NCBI GenBank assembly: GCA_029718625.1
Contig: CM056380.1
Span: 47,268,017 to 47,332,016, forward strand
Origin: Synaphobranchus kaupii
Taxonomy: Eukaryota > Chordata > Actinopteri > Anguilliformes > Synaphobranchidae
Direction: 5' to 3'
DNA: 64,000 nucleotides
Shown piece after piece: positions 1 through 12,765 of this stretch. The translations under genes were made by a program, and so were the position numbers. The notes below the pieces were generated by a model. The model was not told the DNA's origin, searched no databases, and worked only from the letters and a program-made list of their open reading frames with translations. Each line of letters starts with the position of its first letter. The stretch's first letter is position 1.

Positions 1-552
1 TGCGGGGAACAGTATGGACGCCTTTACTGTAAATACTGACTGATAATGCTCGGGGGATAAAGAAATCACATTTTCCAAAAGAGCAATCAAAGCAGTATTC
101 ATTGAGCTTGTCCTGCCTCAGTTATGTAGCGGTCGATAAATATGGCCCTTTTCTGGAGATACACACTGTACAGTCCATATTTGACATCAGATAACGAGCG
201 GATGTGGAAAAAAGGGGGGGGAGCCGCAGACGTCCAGACGTTATATTACGGCGTCTCTCTAAGCTTGTTATTTGTATTTACTGGGGTGCAATTGAGAAAC
301 CTAATACTGCTTAGGGGGGGCATAATTACTGTAAACAGAAGGAATGGGTGACATTACGGTCGTTGATTATCTGTCTTGTGTGTTCAGCACTTTCAGCTCT
401 GAGGTTATCATGCCTCGTAGTCCAGTTTATCCCAAAAAGATCTGCCTCTCCAACCCAGAACAACCCAGAGTTCTCTGAGCAAGGGTGTGCGCACTGCTTT
501 ATGAATGTTATTTCACTACAAGTTCCCCTCCCCTCATACCCAGTCAAACACT

Positions 553-690
553 CGGTGGTGGTTTAGAGTAATGACTCTCCAGCAGGGCTTGGTTGCGGGT
601 TCAAATCCCTGGGAGGGCACTGCGATCGTACCCTCGGGCAAGGCACTTGCATCGGTAAACGCCAGGCTGTATAAAGGCATAATATGTACA
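553..690 (+). repeat. tRNA-derived SINE fragment
   Basis: The stretch contains a B-box-like GGTTCAAATCC (598-608) preceded by a degraded A-box region, then GGGAGGGCACTGCGATCGTA and CCCTCGGGCAAGGCACTTGC. This order (tRNA head, 'gcactg..gta', 'gcaaggcactt..') is the body of common teleost tRNA SINEs and resembles the element at 14077-14301 read on its own strand. Ends and a target duplication are not clear, so it is an old fragment. Confidence 0.65.
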
Positions 691-3383
691 TAAAGAACGG
701 AGACTGTGCACGGCAGATAGGGGCATCTGGTTAGCAAATAAATAATGCAAACTAATGTATCCATCACTGACAAGGCAATAGTGTTTTATGAATGCTGTGT
801 CTTAAAAAAACAACCGCTTGGCAAGGCAGCACCGGTTTTATGAATGTTATATTAATTTCGGTCCCTGGGTGGCTGAGAACATTTCATGGATCAACGCACC
901 CCCCCCCCCCCCCCCCCCTTCACATCACCAGCATTCACCTGTGTACCTGTGTTTTTTTCCCCCAAAAACTAATTTCAGCATTTGGTTAACACAAAGGCAG
1001 CTCCCGCTGGCGGTGTTTACTACTGCAGCGCCGCGACGCGCTCGCCGGCCATTCATATCCTCAAAAGAAATAAATAAAAAACCCCGTTCATACATGCCAC
1101 GGAATAATAAACTAGCGCGTGGCGTTTGGCTGTCACTAAAAGCATGTCATTCGAAAGGTCTGGGGGAAGCAAAAATAATTGAACAGATAAGTAAGAGAGA
1201 ATCGGAGTTGGGTCGGTCTGACAGCAGAGCAGACACACGACCATGAAATCCTGTTTCCCGGCCCAACACATTTCATTAAATATACGTCTGTTGCTCTGCC
1301 TGTCAGGGGTAATCTACAAGCAAGGAAGGCGGTGCCTAAATGAGCAAATTACGAATTATGTAAACTGGCAGGGGAGACTAGGAAATTGGCCAGTGTTGTC
1401 AGCGACCACGGTGAAGGCAGGCACTAGTGAGACAAGATACTGGAATGATCCTCATCATCCTAGCAACACAAATGCAGTTCCAAAAGAATGCATAGCATTG
1501 CTTTCCCACTGCGCATAGTGGTAAATTATTCATCTAGAAAACAAAAAAGAAAATACCCTTTATATTATATGTTGATTACCTTTCTGGGTATTTTATTGGG
1601 TCCTTATGGTCTCTCTCTGCCAGAATCGGTGGTATTAACATGATCATATAAGTTGCACAGCAAATATCACCAACAACCATAGTGTATGCTGGGAATGATT
1701 AAATAGCCTATTATGTGTGGGCAATGACCTCTCCAGCCACCAGCATGCTCTGATTATTTCATTAATCTCAACATTTCTTTAAAACAATATCTTGCTGGAA
1801 TAATTTTTTGTTGCATGGGGTGCCGGCCTGTCATCACCCTTCATCTTAAGATGAAATTTGCCATTTGCCACTTGATTAATAGGTTTCCCCTCTTAAATGT
1901 TTTTTTTTTTTTTCTCTTTATAAAGCAAACACATTAGCACAAATGTCAAACACTTCCCTAGGTGCAAATTCCACTGCACATTGCTGGAGGAGGAACGGAA
2001 AGGGGAAAAAAAGAGAAAAGAAGAACCCGAATAGAGGAATGCCCAAAAGCGAGCGGAAGATGCTAGGGAACCTGTAAGAAAGACGACCTGCTCAAAACAC
2101 CGTGGGCAGGGACCTCAGCTTCGCGCGACGGTCGTGGGATAGAGAGAGACTCTGTGGTGTTTTAAAGCAAGCTTCTACAAAGCTGCATGCTGACAAAGTG
2201 CAGTTTAGCCACTCTCTGGACAGCCAACGCAGGGATCTCTTTCAATGTGCTAATGCATAAAGGAAAGGGAAGATACCCTTCAGATGTAGAAGCAAAACCA
2301 AGCCCTAGCGCTGGCCAAGACTCTTCTGGAAACCTGACCATATGACCTGCAGTGATGTCACTGACTTGAACTGAGAGCCATGTGTCCTGGCATAATGTCT
2401 CCTGCCTTTTTTGTGGAACCTTGTTGAGAAAAATAATGTTTGTACTATTTTTGAATGGAAAGACATGAGAGCCAATCAGGTGGCGGGGGAGGGATTTATT
2501 TACTGTACTTGAAGGGTCCATGGCATGGTTTCCTATCCAGTCAAGCCATCCTTGAGTTAAGCCACAGGTTGCCTTAAAGTGGATGTAACACTTTTGGTTA
2601 AGCCACTGTGCGATGCAGTGATGCCTGGCCCAAATTGAATCTACTGTGGCCGGTAGTCTTGTGGGTGACACCGAATAGGTCGCAGAGTTGACCGCAGGGG
2701 GAAGGGAAAAACCGTCACCCCCAAATGATCGCTTGTTAAGCTTTAATCACACGCCTGCTAGCTGACTGTGATGTCACTGATGACAGCGGCACAGCCCTCC
2801 AGCGAGGTAGCTGTGACTGTTTAGCTGGCAGCTAGCAGAGCGAAAAAAAAAGGGGGGGGGGGATGGTGTCTGACTTCCTCGCCTTCCCAAAACACCAGAG
2901 GATGTCTGCCATCGATGGCACGTGAACAAGAAAAATGGTTCAGTGCATGAAAAATGCCTCCCATTTAGTGAAAAACCAGTGGAAGCAGGCATCCAGTGTG
3001 CCGGCAGGCATCTCTCTCAGCTGCTTCTGAAGTGAGTGAACAGGCTACGGAAAGCAGCAGAGGACAAAAGAGATGGAACAAGCAAACCAGCTGCAGAAGA
3101 CAGGTAGATTTGGCGCTGTTAGAAAGCTGTTAGGAAGCTCGGCTCCAGTTTGTCAAACACCTCATGAAGCATACTGCAGGTCCTGCTCTTTGTTCAAAAT
3201 GAAATCTGCAATTTGGTCTTCTTTTTTTTTTTTCCATGCCAGATAACCCAATAACGCCAGCCACTCGGCACGCTGGGATACTCCTGGCCCTGGATCCAAT
3301 TGGATCAAACGGCTGTGTTATTCTACCACTCCAGTGCTAGGTTTACCAACAGACAGAGCTGTTACTTTCCCTACAGCTATCCA

Positions 3384-3384
<1 letters not shown>

Positions 3385-3422
<38 letters not shown>

Positions 3423-3535
3423 GAGGGGGAGAGAAAGAGAGTGGGGGGAGGAGGAGAGAGAGAGGGGGATAGAGAGAAAGAGAGAGGGAGGAGGAAAAGA
3501 GAGAGAAAGAGAGGGAGGTGGGGGAGTGAAAGAAA
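3385..3535. repeat. Polypurine GA-rich microsatellite tract
   Basis: About 150 bp of almost pure purine on the plus strand starts as (GA)n and decays into GGGAG, GAAAG and GGAGG mixtures. The transcribed RNA would be CU-rich, a possible binding stretch for polypyrimidine-tract proteins. Open frames in this tract are artefacts of the repeat. Confidence 0.95.
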
Positions 3536-6039
3536 AGGTGGTCCTCCTACTGCTGCACCCCACAGACACAACCCCCCGCCTCTCCCAATACCCGGCGCTG
3601 TAGGAGCCAAGATCTCATCACCCACGGGGAGGATCAGGGAGGAGATTCAATTTGTAGCAGTGTGAGCTAATCGTCAGGCTATCGAAGATTACTGCCCGCG
3701 CTGCTGACTCACTACAGGGGGGCATGTGGGGTGTGCCGAGACAAAAACACCTGAAAAATTGATTGGTGTTCAATGTCTGCCATGACTGCAGCAGTGGGGG
3801 TCTCCACAGCATGATGGTCAACCGACATGGTCGTCTCCTCCCCCTCGAGATACTGCAGTGTCGTTGCCATGCAATTGTTGACACGATTCTTTCTTCACCA
3901 CCTCTCCACACTCCCTGCTGCAACCCACAATGCAGTGCTCGCTTTGAAACGGGTTCTTGCAATTTGCTAATATCTGGTGAAACAGGATGTGATTAATATA
4001 AAAACCAATTACAGCGAGAAGTGTGGCGCAGTCCGCAAGACAGCCAACTCTTGACTCAAATGCGATTACCCCCACCGTGGAACTTTAAAGCGGTAGTCCA
4101 TCATTTTTCGGTTTTGGTGGACTGGTGGTCACAACAATTTGTTTTCATACTCCAAATCTCATAGTTCCCATTCGAAACGAAGCTACACCTCCAAACAGAG
4201 TGGCATTGCTTGCTTGGGGGTGTAGCAATAGGAGCGCAACAAGTGTTTCATTTTCTTAGAAGATAATCCAGCGGCAGCGTTTTTTTTGAGAAAGAAGACC
4301 GCCTAGAGACGATCAACAATGTCGTCCGACGCGGTGATGTTCTTCTTTGGATTTTAGACTCTTCCGCATTCGACTTGCAAGTTCCAATGTGTGCGTCATC
4401 ACATTTGAATTTGTGGCAGGCATGTCGCACCTGATGGCACCAATGGAAACTAACATACAGAGGAGCAATTACAGAATATACATACATCAAATGGATACTG
4501 CTACTACAAAGATTCCAGTGTGAAAAGGTATCAAATATGGAATCTTTTAATATTAACAGCATTATCAACTGTGGGTCCTCTCTATCTGTGAATCTCTCTG
4601 CTTTCTACCTGTCTGAACAAAGCAGAGAACACAAAAGGAGGGAAGACTGACCCTGCTCTCTTTTTAAAGAAAGAAAAAAAATGAGAGTTAAAATATCTTT
4701 GCAGGGGAAAAAAGGACTTAGAAAGATGAAGGAGATATACTTTCCACAGTAGGCACATGCGGAAAACCTTCAAAAGTCACCTCACAAATCTCTGATATTA
4801 ACCAGATTCTCATTGATTGAGAGTGTCATTTTGTGATTATTCACAAAAAAGAGACGGGCCTTGTGACTCGTCCATGGAGAAATGTCTGTCCTTTCGGTAA
4901 TAAAAGATGACAAGGCTTATGCGCAGTGGATACAGTCCTCCATGCATACTTCAGCTATCCAAGATATTGCTACAGCCCCAAATCTATGTGCAAATTATCC
5001 TAAAATGAGATATCAATCAGGATCCCGTGTTCATCACTTTTGGGAGCCCGAGGTTCCAGGTATCGTAACTTCACACTCGTGGTGAATCTCCGTTCTCAGT
5101 TTCAGCAAATTAAGGGTCTATGTGCATTTTCCATTAGGCATTTCGTCAGTAGACATCCTTGTTTGGGTCAATTAGTGTTGATTTTAAAATAACTGGGTTT
5201 ATTTAATGAAATTATTTTATATTTGTTTTCTTATTTTTATAGTACCATACTCAAGACACATTTGTCTCACGGAAAGGAAGTGGAATCATGTCTCTTGGGT
5301 CACTCAAATGCCCTAAGCATTGATCCTCCCTGGTGCCCAAATACAGGTAGCCTAATATAACTGGCAATTTTTATAGATGACAAAAACACTCATTTGTTTG
5401 GTTGTGGCTTTGTTGCCACAAAATAAAGACAGATAAAAGACAAGTGCTTTAAATCAGATTTTAATTGTTTCTCCCATTCGCTATTTATTTTCTCTTGATT
5501 AAAAAAAAAAGCCCCTTTGTCTCAAATAAGAGGTAAAGACTCTTGCTGGTGCACTTTCTGCTTCGGTAATTTGTTAGGTCTGAGAGGGGAAACTAATCCA
5601 CATCCACAAGAGACCAAGAAACCTGAAGAAGCTTAACAACAACAACATAAACACATGTCAAAATGGTGTTATGGTGTTTTGTTGAGTCTTAAATGCTTGG
5701 CAAGGCATAGTGGCTTTTCTCTCACTGGCCCCCAGCTACTGACTGTAACATTCTTAATAAGTTGATATTTTAAGCTTCAAAATAAAATGACAGGACTTCC
5801 TATTCCAGATCGTTTCTGTTTACAGATGAAAGTGAAAACGGACAGGTGGGATTCAGGTATGGAATCAGGAATGTTCTGGAAGCCAGAGGCTGTTCCAAGG
5901 ACTACTGAAAAACAGCCGCACTCACCTGAGCATGTAAGACTTGGCTTAATTGTGGATTAATCTGGGGGCGGAACGCCATGGTAATTATGCAGACTCTCTC
6001 ACAGTGAGCATGTCCTCGAATTTCAATGAGAACGTGGAG

Positions 6040-6350
6040 CTCTGGAGAGCGAGCGCTCTGTCACAGGCTCCTCAAACATGCTCCCGCTGCTCGCTCTGGA
6101 GGAGCCGCGGCACGCCGCCGTCGTTTCTGAGACGTGGCGCACGACCGGGTCCCGTAAACAGAGCAGACGCAACGGCTCAGAGCCCGGGGTGAAGTGCCAC
6201 TCTCTAATTAATGACCGCTGCGAAACTTGGGTCACCCGCGCGGAGAACGGTTAGGAAGCGGGAGAATTAATCTGAGCTGTGCGGTCACGTCGGACGGGCG
6301 CTGCGCGGTCACGTAGGGCGGGCGCTGCCCGTGCTTGTGCCCGTGCTGTG
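6040..6350. other. nrxn1: CpG-rich intronic block
   Basis: Unlike its AT-richer surroundings, this block has frequent CpG and ends in two near-identical copies of a roughly 24-bp unit (about 6279-6328), each with GCGGTCACGT followed by GGGCGCT. It lies about 0.9 kb downstream of the acidic stalk exon in gene direction. No exon is visible. It could be a regulatory element or only a methylation-spared GC-rich patch. Confidence 0.5.
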
Positions 6351-6467
6351 GGTCTGTTCTGGCATGTTCTGGCTGTGTTGCTTGTGGAGGGGGTCGGAAA
6401 CTAGCGAGGCTGAGTGTGATGAAGGCAGAGTGGTGCACGGGTCAGGGAATCCATTATATATACAACA

Positions 6468-6539
6468 CAAAGATACTGACACTCAAAACACTGGTGAAAA
6501 GACAATTGACCTAGACCAATGGTGTCGTAATACTGCTGT

Positions 6540-6574
<35 letters not shown>

Positions 6575-6694
6575 TAACTTGCACTGAAAGCGCTTATCAG
6601 TGTAGTGGCAGTGATACACACACAAAGACACTGACACTCAAAACACTGGTGAAAAGACAATTGACCTAGACCAATGGTGTCGTAATACTGCTGT

Positions 6695-6769
<75 letters not shown>

Positions 6770-6898
6770 TAACTTGCACTGAAAGCGCTTATCAGTGTAG
6801 TGGCAGTGATACACACACAAAGACACTGACACTCAAAACACTGGTGAAAAGACAATTGACCTAGACCAATGGTGTCGTAATACTGCTGTAAACACACA

Positions 6899-6993
<95 letters not shown>

Positions 6994-7224
6994 GCACATA
7001 GCTTGCACTGAAAGTGCATACCAGTGTAGTGGCACTGCTACATACACAGACACACAGACACAAAGACACTGATACTCAAAACAGCGGTCAAAAGCCAATT
7101 CACCTACACCATTGGTCTTGTAATACTGCTGTGAACACACATAAACACACACGCACGCACACACACACACAGAAAGTGCTTATCAGTGTAGCGGTAGTGC
7201 GACACACACAAAGACAGTGACACG
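6468..7224. repeat. Compound minisatellite of about 145-240 bp units, each with an internal CA repeat
   Basis: Four units plus a partial fifth start near 6468, 6620, 6816, 7057 and 7208. Each has a fixed core (acactgacactcaaaacact... through ...aatactgctgtaaacacac), then a CA or ACGC run of very different length, then a second fixed core (cactgaaagcgcttatcagt...gtggcag). The internal runs are about 32, 82 and 97 bp in units 1-3 and shorter in unit 4. Unit 4 is the most diverged. The sense (minus) strand is UG-rich. The array ends about 45 bp from the donor of the acidic stalk exon. Confidence 0.93.
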
Positions 7225-7268
7225 CCCAGGGAGAAGTAGTAATAAAAGAGATGACTAACCTAACCCAC

Positions 7269-7347
7269 CTGAGCTCGGCTCACAGGGATCGATGTCCTCA
7301 TCGTCAGTCGGGCACTCCGCAGACGCCACCAAAAGGTCGTCCGTCGT
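7269..7347 (-). CDS. nrxn1: Neurexin-1 exon: juxtamembrane acidic cysteine-loop segment next to SS5
   Basis: This 79-nt exon (26 codons + 1 nt) reads [16 protein letters not shown] then [10 protein letters not shown] and a split Gly codon. It is the stalk region shared by alpha-, beta- and gamma-neurexins, with two cysteines forming the juxtamembrane loop. The acidic cluster followed by Ser-Ser-Gly matches the conserved neurexin heparan-sulfate attachment region; the Gly of the Ser-Gly pair is completed by the next exon. [11 protein letters not shown] is typical of NRXN1 (NRXN2 and NRXN3 have DLEECEPS or DFVECEPS in this place). The acceptor is a strong C/T tract ending cttcccacag|ACG and the donor is CTCAG|gtgggt. 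The exon is shorter than 60 codons, so frame scans miss it. The next exon, with the transmembrane helix and PDZ-binding tail, is not in the 7.27 kb remaining downstream. Confidence 0.95.
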
Positions 7348-10300
7348 CTGTGGGAAGAGAGAGAGGGAGAGAGTGAGCCCGCCGTGTCAAATTCCACCGG
7401 GGGCACTGCTCTGGATGAGGAGAGGGGCCTCACGTCTCCAAACCCCAGCTGACCCGTAGCTCGTTTTTACAATGAACACACCTGAAACCCTGCTTAGTCC
7501 AGTCTTTAACCGGAGTCAGAAGATTCACCCACGTTCTACAACACACCACAGAAAACGGAAACGAAAACCAGAGCTGCACAGCTGCGGAGCATCACTGACC
7601 TCTGACCCTGAGACACTTACAGCAGTCCACTCCTCCACCATCAACAGTATTTTCTCTCAGCACCAAGTTTTACTTTCACAATTCTTATTTCCAAACTGAG
7701 TGTAAGTACAATGATAAATGGCACCATAGTAACAGGTTTTTTTTTTACCGTTTGGTATGATGGCCTGATGATATGACGGGATGATAGCAGAAATAATGGG
7801 CACTGGCAACTTTTGGGAAAAACCAAAACTTTCTCCCCTGTGTGTGTTTACTCAGATTTTTCCACCAAGACTAGAAAGATAAACAGACGGACCATTCCAG
7901 GGGGAAGACTGCTGTTTTGTTTGATGCTCGTGCAAGTATATATTGACCGTTCTCCCCAAGCCATTAAATGCACCGTCATTCCAAACACTCAACTGCATTT
8001 TTAATATTAAACTTTAAGCGCAACCTCATTCTGAAACCCTTATCCAAACACATATGCTAAACCAAAAAACTTCACTTGTACCCCATCAATCTCCGACCTT
8101 TCTCTTCAAACGATTCACCGTACACCCCAGATCTCCAACCAATCTCCTCAAACAATTCACTGTACACCCAACATCTTCAATCATTCTCTCTAAATCTTGC
8201 AACTTCAAACCTTTCAATCCTTCACCCATATAACCAGTCCACTGACCTTCATTCATACACTCATCATCACAAACATTTAGCCATAAACCTCAAAACTTCA
8301 TCCTGACAACCACCCCAAACATTTAACTGTTCACAAAGAAGCTGAATGTCTGCATACTCATCAAACCCCCCCCCCTTTCTTTTACTTCAGTGACTATCCT
8401 TACATAAAAATGGAGAGTCTGGGAATTAAGGACAAGGGCAACTTTAAAAAAAAAGAAAGAAAATGAAAGAATAAAACAGTACTCTGCAACATATTTTATA
8501 TTCTTGGCAGGGGCAATCAGATCAAGTTTGGCAGTAAAGGTCATTTCTCGGGAGTGTTCTAGCGTCTTCAACACCGGAATGTTTCAGCCTACGTCAGGGG
8601 AGTGTGTGTGTAAGTATATGTGTGTGTGTGTGTAAGGGGGGGGGGGGGTGGGGGGGGGGGGGGTTCTTTCCACTGTAAACCTAGTGTCTGGCTCTCTTTA
8701 GCCACACAGAGGTTTCCTTGCATTCCTTGTCTTCCTACTTCCAATTCAATTCAATTATGCTGAATTTTATTTACTTCAACTATTTTATAAAAGCTGTTAT
8801 TTCAATCCAGTGGCATTCTATTCCACATCATTGTGTTTGCCAGATAGGAGATCACAGCAGGGTTGAATGACATTCAAAGTTCTTTCTCCAAGCCTCAAAC
8901 TAACAGGCGTTTCACACTTTCCACCGTGCTAAAGCAGAAAGGCCATCCTTATGCCCCGATATGACAAAGATGGATTCGATGTAGCAACAGCGTGCTCCTA
9001 AAATGACGTGAACTCCTCTGCATTAGATCAGTATCGATCTGTCTGAAGGTAAAACAGCAAGCGGATCAATTGCTTCCCCGCCATCGATGCTTCAATTTTA
9101 CTTGCTGTGAGATTTAATCACTATAATGTTAAATTACTCTGTATATTACAGCATATGTGAACTGGAGAGTCAGAACACAGCCGATAATGCGGCCATGAGA
9201 AAGCAGTTCTGTAAAAAATACTCTGCCTGTCTCACTCACACACTCTCACTAACTGACTTCCACAATGTGCCTTCAGTATTAATAAGGAGAACCATCAAAG
9301 CAGTCTCTTGGGGTGAGACAACGCTAAAATGTGCCAGTGTTCGACTCCTGGAGCACTGATCGATGGATGCATTTTACTTTCAAGAGCATGTCTTTTTGAT
9401 AAATAATAAAACAGGCCACCGATTTGCAGTCCGGAAAACTGAGAATTGACAGGCCGATGACTTCATTAGCGTAGGCGTGTGGTATGGCTAGGCTACAAGG
9501 ACAAAAACTGTATTCTAATAGACAAACATTCCTGAAATGTGTTTCCCTTGCTCATCATGTTAAAGTGCAAGATAAAGTGTTGTCTTTAAAACATTTTTTA
9601 AATTTATTTTCTGCTAACTTGGAATGGCCTCTTGCATGTTTTTTTTCCCCTCCGCGTTCCAGCGGAGATACACAGCGATCGATGATCTGAGGACGGCACA
9701 AGCAGATCAAGACGGCCAAAGTGCTGGCCAATGTCAGCGCTGATGCAAGATACAATACCAGACTGTGGGGCCCCGATGACACACGCTGGAACCCAGTTTC
9801 TCTGAGCCAAACAACAGCTCCAGGACACAGTATCATCCAGTTTGTGATGCAAATTGTGAAAGGAAGATGAAGATAAAGCCTTCTAAAATAGAACCCTGCA
9901 TTCATCGTCTTCTGCAATTGCTTTCTCGTCTTACTCTGCATTCCTGCACAAACTCTTGAGCGAATCAGTTCGCATTTTCACCCTGCACAAAAATTTGCCC
10001 TGGAGGGCAGTAGCAATCTACTGTCGAACTGTACATTTTGTTTTATTTTCTGGACATACATTCCTCCAGCGGCAGCGGTGGTGGTCTCGGTTGGGTCTGG
10101 TTTTTTTTTTGTTCTTGGTCTCGGTTGTGTGCAGCACAGAGGTGGCCGCGCGAGTCTAAATGTAATTTGCTGCGTGAGGCTGATGCATGGTGTCGGTTCT
10201 CCAGATGGCAGAGTGCGCACGGATCTCGGAGTGCCACATTCATCACTCCGCGGATGTGATTTGTTTTTCCTGGCGGGAGAGCCTGGCATTCCATACTGAC

Positions 10301-11638
10301 GGCGAGAGGTGCGGGAATCGATGCGTCTCTCTTTCCCTCTGTCTCTCTCTCTCTCCCCACCTTAATCATAGGTGGAGCCGAGACGTAAGACAGAACGTTC
10401 GGGATGTAGGTTAACTATCACCACAAGTGCCTCAGAAGCTCTGCTATATTTTTTCCAGAAGCTTCTTCACAGGTTGCTAGATTAAGAGGCTCTGGGATTT
10501 GTTCTGCTTTTGATGAAAATAATAAGAAAAAAGATGAATGTAAAAAATCCCTTGGGTCTGTTCTAATGAGGAAAATTGGGCTAGGACTTAATGAGTACCT
10601 CCCTTTTTAACAGGGGTTCGATCCATGGAGAGATCCAATATCTGGCTCTAAATGCTTTCTGGACACTTGTGAATAGTGTCCCAATGTGTTTAACATATCA
10701 TGGCCAGGCTGCTTTTGTTCAGGACAGAAAAGGAGACTTGGGTATTGCCTGAGAAACCTATTATTACTGGCGGTTTTTAAATGTGTTGTGTTGCAGATTT
10801 GGCTCACTATTGTATCATAATTGCTTCAAGCATTGTGAGAACCTGAAAAAGGGTGAAAAAATTTATTTTTATTGTGCAAATAAATCTAATATTCAGGAAA
10901 AATGTTTGGGTGGACATATATATATATATTAAAAGCTACAAAGCTATTTGCCTTGCATGAGCGACCAGCCAGCTCCACTGGTTTCTTTCGGAGAAATATT
11001 TCCCTTACTTCACTGTTTTGTAAATTCTGGTGATGCCTGTCCAAAAAAAAAAAATAAATGCAGCACCTGGATGCAGCATCAGTCTGTAGACTAAGAGTTT
11101 GACTCTTATGACACTTCAGGGCCCGCAGTCCTGCAATTTATTTGTGTCCATGGGCCTGTGTGACAATTTAATCTCAACCAAATCACATCTCTGACCCGGC
11201 TTATCAAAAAATACGACCCAGGATTGCATGGATGTTTCTTCGAGTGGGAAAAAATAAGGCCATAAAGCAAAATAAATAAATAAGTACTGGAGGGGCAGGG
11301 ATGCCATTGGGTGCAAGTTTGCCATCTGGGATTAGCGTGTAGGTCAACATTCTGATGCGGTCCTGACCTGGTCAGAATTCAATAATATTACACATTCATA
11401 GCATACAGCTTTCCTGCTCTGGGTCATTCTTACCTGCGGCAATTTAATTCTGGGTATGTGTGACAAATACTGCAGGAGTGGAATGAAACTACCGACAGTG
11501 ACCACATCTGATGGTGTTTTACTCTGCCAGCTAATTACCACCAATGCTTTACAACAAAACAACACTCTCTTATAACTCACTCTCTGACCTTTGGTGATAA
11601 TTCTCAATGAAAAAGACTCAGTCAAGACTCAAGAGTTA
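7348..11638. other. Intron stretch without recognised elements
   Basis: The first 40 bases are the pyrimidine tract of the stalk-exon acceptor (sense strand). A TG run and a G-rich run of about 29 bases lie at 8606-8664. A short (TA)n occurs near 10917-10930. The rest is unique-looking sequence; frames of 60-128 codons around 9555-10414 overlap each other on both strands and resemble nothing known. Confidence 0.6.
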
Positions 11639-11830
11639 CACTGTTAAAAATGATTTGTTGACTCAACTTTTGACTGAGTTAAGTTGAGTCAAGTTCAGTC
11701 AACATATAGTGTCAAGGTTATTACACTTCAATAAATTAGTTGAACATGTAGTTGATTCAACTTAACTCAGTCAAAGCAACAAGATGACTTGACTTAGTCA
11801 AGTTGAGTCAACAAATCATTTTTAACAGTG
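11639..11830. mobile_element. Palindromic MITE with about 31-bp terminal inverted repeats and TA duplication
   Basis: The element begins CACTGTTAAAAATGATTTGT and ends with the reverse complement ACAAATCATTTTTAACAGTG; the arms match for about 31 bp and TA flanks both sides. The interior is a loose palindrome rich in GAGTCAA/TTGACTC. It has no coding capacity. TA duplication suggests mobilisation by a Tc1/mariner-like enzyme, but the family is not certain. Confidence 0.88.
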
Positions 11831-12708
11831 TACCCTTTGAAGTTGCTCATCTCTCACTACAGTTTTGTCATGTTTGGATCCAATCCCACCCACCCACTAG
11901 GGCATCATAATATGGTAAGTGCATCGTAGTTTTGCATGAAAGTGATATGAAATGATATTTACTGATACATTCAAAATCCAGTGGAATCACAAGCAGATAT
12001 TTTTCAAAGGTTCATATGTAAACCTGTAGAGGAAGGGCTTTGCTTTGTTTGCCTACATGTCCATGAGGTGATATGCAAACAAACAAAAACCTCTCATTTG
12101 TAGGCCTCAGTGCTTCAGTGCTATTTGACCAGTCCTGCTCGAACTTCACACCTCTGGGTTTTTGGCTAATGGATGGTTTCGTGAAATATTCCAGCCATTA
12201 AATCCATTTTCTTTAGAAATGTTTTAAAATCAATGGTCAACATTTCATTTTGAGATTGCATGCATGAAACATTTAAAATTATAAAATTGAATTTAAATGA
12301 TGCGCTCGATAGGTTGAACTTTTGCTCCCAAATGCTGTGATGCTCTTTCTCGCGTATTCATGAGCCAGCTCTTGCTGAAGTTGATACCCTTGTGGCCTCA
12401 GCCATCACGGTGTACAGTCACACAGAGTGCCGAATGCCCCAAACTTCAGAGGATGGAACAGCAGTCCCCACGGTGCATTACTGCAGTGCGGTGTGCTCGT
12501 ACAGAATGCAGTTTCCGTGTGACGGAAAGCCCCTGTACTGCTGTGATAACCATCTTGATGTGAAGGTAAAAATAGGACAACTGGAAGCAATCACAGCCGG
12601 TCCTAGCTTCTCTCGACCCACGCTCTTAGCTTGACAAGAAATTACTAGATTTTTCCAAATCTAATAATCATTTGATGTTGCTCTTGCAGGCCATGGGGTG
12701 TGTGCGTG

Positions 12709-12765
<57 letters not shown>

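Larger units (their letters stand above)
1..7268 (-). other. nrxn1: nrxn1 intron before the missing terminal exon (partial)
   Basis: This is the 5' part, in gene direction, of the intron after the acidic stalk exon. Neither strand encodes the neurexin transmembrane segment or the EYYV-type C terminus here. It holds a SINE-like fragment (about 553-690), a C20 run (899-918), a GA tract (3385-3535), a CpG-rich patch (about 6040-6350) and the compound CA/TG repeat (6468-7224). An open minus-strand frame of 169 codons (2162-2671) resembles no protein I know. A frame of that size is expected once or twice by chance in 128 kb of both strands. I see no support for another gene between 700 and 6000. 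Confidence 0.85.

Noticed and set aside
2162..2671. Minus-strand open frame of 169 codons as a nested gene
   Set aside because: No recognisable domain, no splice or promoter context, and one to two frames of this length are expected by chance in both strands of 64 kb.
6511..7170. 219-codon CVCV-rich minus-strand frame
   Set aside because: It is the TG strand of the compound minisatellite; the frame exists only because the dinucleotide lacks stops.
1..7268. Terminal neurexin exon with transmembrane helix
   Set aside because: No minus-strand frame shows the GMVVGIVAAAALC-type helix or the tail; the exon must lie outside the window.
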